From Proteromonas lacertae (taxonomy: Eukaryota; Sar; Bigyra; Opalinata; Proteromonadidae): a stretch of DNA of 21,343 nucleotides. The number at the start of each line of letters is the position of its first letter. Positions within the stretch are counted from its first letter, which is position 1. The position numbers and the translations under genes are program-made. The notes beneath the pieces were generated by a model. It was not told the origin of the DNA and did no database searches. It saw only the letters and a program-made list of their open reading frames with translations. This document shows, piece after piece, positions 19,601-21,343 of this stretch. Location: contig NGBS01000415.1 in NCBI GenBank assembly GCA_002245135.1, positions 1-21,343 of the forward strand, given 5' to 3'.

Positions 19601-21343
19601 TAGAAGAAACTACAACAACACCAAAAGCTGAAGAAACAACAACAACACCAAAAGCAGAGGAAACTACAACTCCTAAAATAGAAGAAACAACAACAACTCC
19701 AAAAGCTGCAGTAAGAATGTTAAATGACTATATTGTGAATGGAAAGGATATAGAATCAATAGTAAGTAGAAGTATTAGTGAATATTTCAGTGATAATGAA
19801 ATCTCCATATTAAAATCAGTAATTACAATAGATAGTAAAGATAATGATAAAAGATTAGATATTACAGCTGATATAGTAGTAAAATCAGAATATGAAGAAA
19901 AATCTCAAGAATTAGTGAATAATATAAATAATAACTATGACTCAAAATTTTATAACAAAATAACAACTCAAACAAACGATTATGAATCATGTTCCTCTGA
20001 AATAATTCCAACTACAGTTAAACCAACAAAACCAACTATTAAACCTACAATTAAACCAACAGTCAAACCTACTACCATAAAACCAACTACTGTTAAACCT
20101 ACTGTTAGACCTACAACAATGATTCCTACAGTTAAACCATCAACAGCTATTCCAACATCCACTATTCCTGAAGTACCTCCAACAACACCTATACCTACTT
20201 TACCAACAACTGAATGTAAATATCAAATCAAGAAATTGTATATAAAGAAAGAAGGAAGTGATAGAATTTCAACCAAAAACACCATAAGAGATATTAAATA
20301 TTATAGTAATAACTGTAATGTTAATGAAAATACAGGTGAAATTACAATAGATACAAATGTAGTAACAAATAACTATATAAAATGTGAAATAACTTGTAGA
20401 AAAGATGAATATAATGATGGAAAAGGATATTTCCAATATAAAGTAACAGATTATACACCAGAAGTTGATAAATTGTTAAGTAAATTCCCATATATTATCT
20501 ATCCAAATGAAACATTTGATATTTCTTTAGTTCTATCATATCCATTAGTACCTTTATCAGATTTACCTGAAGGAACTACTAAAGATAGTATGACAATAGA
20601 AATGAGTTTAAAAAATAATGCAAATGGTTATAAATTAGAGAATCAAATACCATTTACAAACACAGATACTACTAATTTTAAGTATCAAAATATTAATATT
20701 ACTACAGCAAATACTAATGAAGGGAAAATATCATTTATATTCAGAAATATCACTACATCTACAACTAGAAACAACAATGTCATTTATACATCTGAAGATA
20801 TAAAAATTGCTGGAAAACAACCAATTATTAATGAAGGAGATGATAATACTCAACCAATAAAAGTCTGTAAGAAGGAAGATAGAGATGGAATGGGAATATG
20901 TTGTAATGATAATGATAGAGATTATAAGAATGGAATAATGTGTAAGAACTTAACAATGATAATACCATTTTCTACAGTGATTGATAAAACAATTTATGAT
21001 AAATACCATGAAATATTGAATAATATAATATTTGCTAATACAAATTATGTTTGGTATGCAGAGATTGAAAGAATTTATAGAACTTCAATTGTTATAAGAA
21101 TCAATATTGAAAGAATGGATAATTATAGAAATAGAAAGTTACAAGGTAATAATGATGTTCATTTATTTGATAATTATGAATATGCTAACAGTCTATTAAG
21201 TGTATTAGATTGTACAGATCAAACTGAAGTACAAGAAAAGATAAATACATTACCACCATCCATAAAAACACAACTACAACAAACCAACATTCAAGCTCAA
21301 TTGACTACAGCTATAGAAGAAGTAGCAGATGTAATAGAAGAGA
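16656..21343 (+). CDS. Mucin-like Thr/Pro-rich repeat protein, running off the window (partial)
   Basis: After the intron 16622-16655 the frame reads LIIILIICSLSVCRCSE, a second signal-peptide-like stretch; its Met would be an ATG split by the intron (A at 16621, TG at 16656-16657). The frame reaches the first EETTTTPKA unit, then slips by one base around a run of ten A (16805-16814). From 16807 one frame stays open to the window end. It encodes about 105-110 EETTT(T)PK[A/I/V] units (16831-19710), interrupted by a non-repeat island (19012-19080). Next come about 100 folded-looking residues (AVRMLNDYIVNGKD...), a KPT/VPT-rich linker (about 20000-20215) and a Cys-containing region with N-glycosylation sites (20216-21343). 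Thr/Pro repeats of this kind are typical O-glycosylated stalks, so this is probably a cell-surface or secreted glycoprotein. The C terminus, and so any anchor, is not in view. Confidence 0.72.
16831..19710 (+). repeat. Thr/Pro mucin-like minisatellite, 24/27-nt units
   Basis: Units are 8 or 9 codons: E-E-T-T-T-P-K-x or E-E-T-T-T-T-P-K-x, where x is Ala, Ile or Val (occasionally Asn-Val replaces Lys-Val). A few DNA variants recur almost unchanged, such as the unit using GAG-GAA-ACT-ACA-ACT after AAA-GCA. Larger blocks also recur: AAGGTTGAAGAAACAACCAC-TAC occurs at 17761, 17971, 18307, 18541 and 18931. This indicates duplication of multi-unit blocks by unequal exchange. All lengths keep the frame. 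Confidence 0.93.
19012..19080 (+). other. Non-repeat island inside the mucin repeats
   Basis: In the same open frame the repeats are broken by 23 codons: IETAFKLFISLCQ, then VSIQTTEADI. The stretch KLFISLCQVS is hydrophobic and looks like the end of a signal peptide, unlike anything else in the array. The repeats on its right differ in mix from those on its left, with more PKVEE/PKAEE and TTTTP units. It may mark a junction between two once-separate arrays. Confidence 0.6.
20000..20215 (+). repeat. KPT/VPT-rich degenerate linker repeat
   Basis: Short Pro-Thr units (TVKPT, TIKPT, TVRPT, STAIPT) lie between the main array and the Cys-containing C-terminal region. It is coded by CCA/CCT-ACA/ACT variants and is distinct from the EETTTPK array, consistent with a second O-glycosylated stalk. 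Confidence 0.75.

Noticed and set aside
16831-19710. CRISPR-like or satellite array
   Set aside because: Unit lengths are 24/27 nt, codon-phased, without unique spacers, and lie inside one open frame of a eukaryotic gene.

Overview
The window looks like nuclear DNA of an AT-rich, intron-dense single-celled eukaryote. I cannot name the species. Coding regions use TAA and TAG as stops: neither occurs in frame in open stretches of up to 1472 codons. The 22 introns I could place all begin GTAT and end TAG, and 20 of them are 27-47 nt long. A WD40/EF-hand protein of a family usually found in cilia suggests a flagellated stage, but that is inference. Genes are tightly packed: one convergent pair has 51 bp between stops, and one divergent pair has 158 bp between starts.

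Layout from left to right. 2-340 (+): 3' end of a surface protein with a hydrophobic, GPI-signal-like C terminus. 733-2545 (+): seven-exon gene for a degenerate protein kinase fused to TPR repeats, in which the repeat exons are exact multiples of 37 codons. 11761-2597 (-): seven-exon gene for a type I membrane protein of about 2078 residues (signal peptide, two PA14-like domains, Ig-like/cadherin-like He_PIG repeats, a discoidin-like segment, Cys-rich modules, one membrane span, short tail). Its second PA14 domain is split by a 2705-bp hAT DNA transposon at 7400-10104, flanked by a perfect 8-bp target duplication. Leaving the element and one duplication out of the host gene model gives an uninterrupted reading frame. 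The transposase itself has a BED-finger exon, a 33-nt intron and one in-frame TAA before the catalytic core. 11920-16000 (+): nine-exon gene for a 1220-residue EF-hand plus WD40 protein resembling WDR49/WDR64/EFCAB8 (CFAP337-type). 16213-21343 (+): secreted or surface mucin-like gene, starting with one or two signal-peptide-like exons, then about 2.9 kb of EETTT(T)PK[A/I/V] repeats, a KPT-rich linker and a Cys-containing C-terminal region that runs off the window.

Three of the four main host loci encode surface or secreted proteins, so the region looks like a cell-surface neighbourhood. Nothing shows that these genes form one pathway. The clearest biological events are the apparently recent hAT insertion, the exon-per-repeat kinase-TPR gene and the homogenised mucin repeat array with a possible reading-frame slip at a ten-A run.
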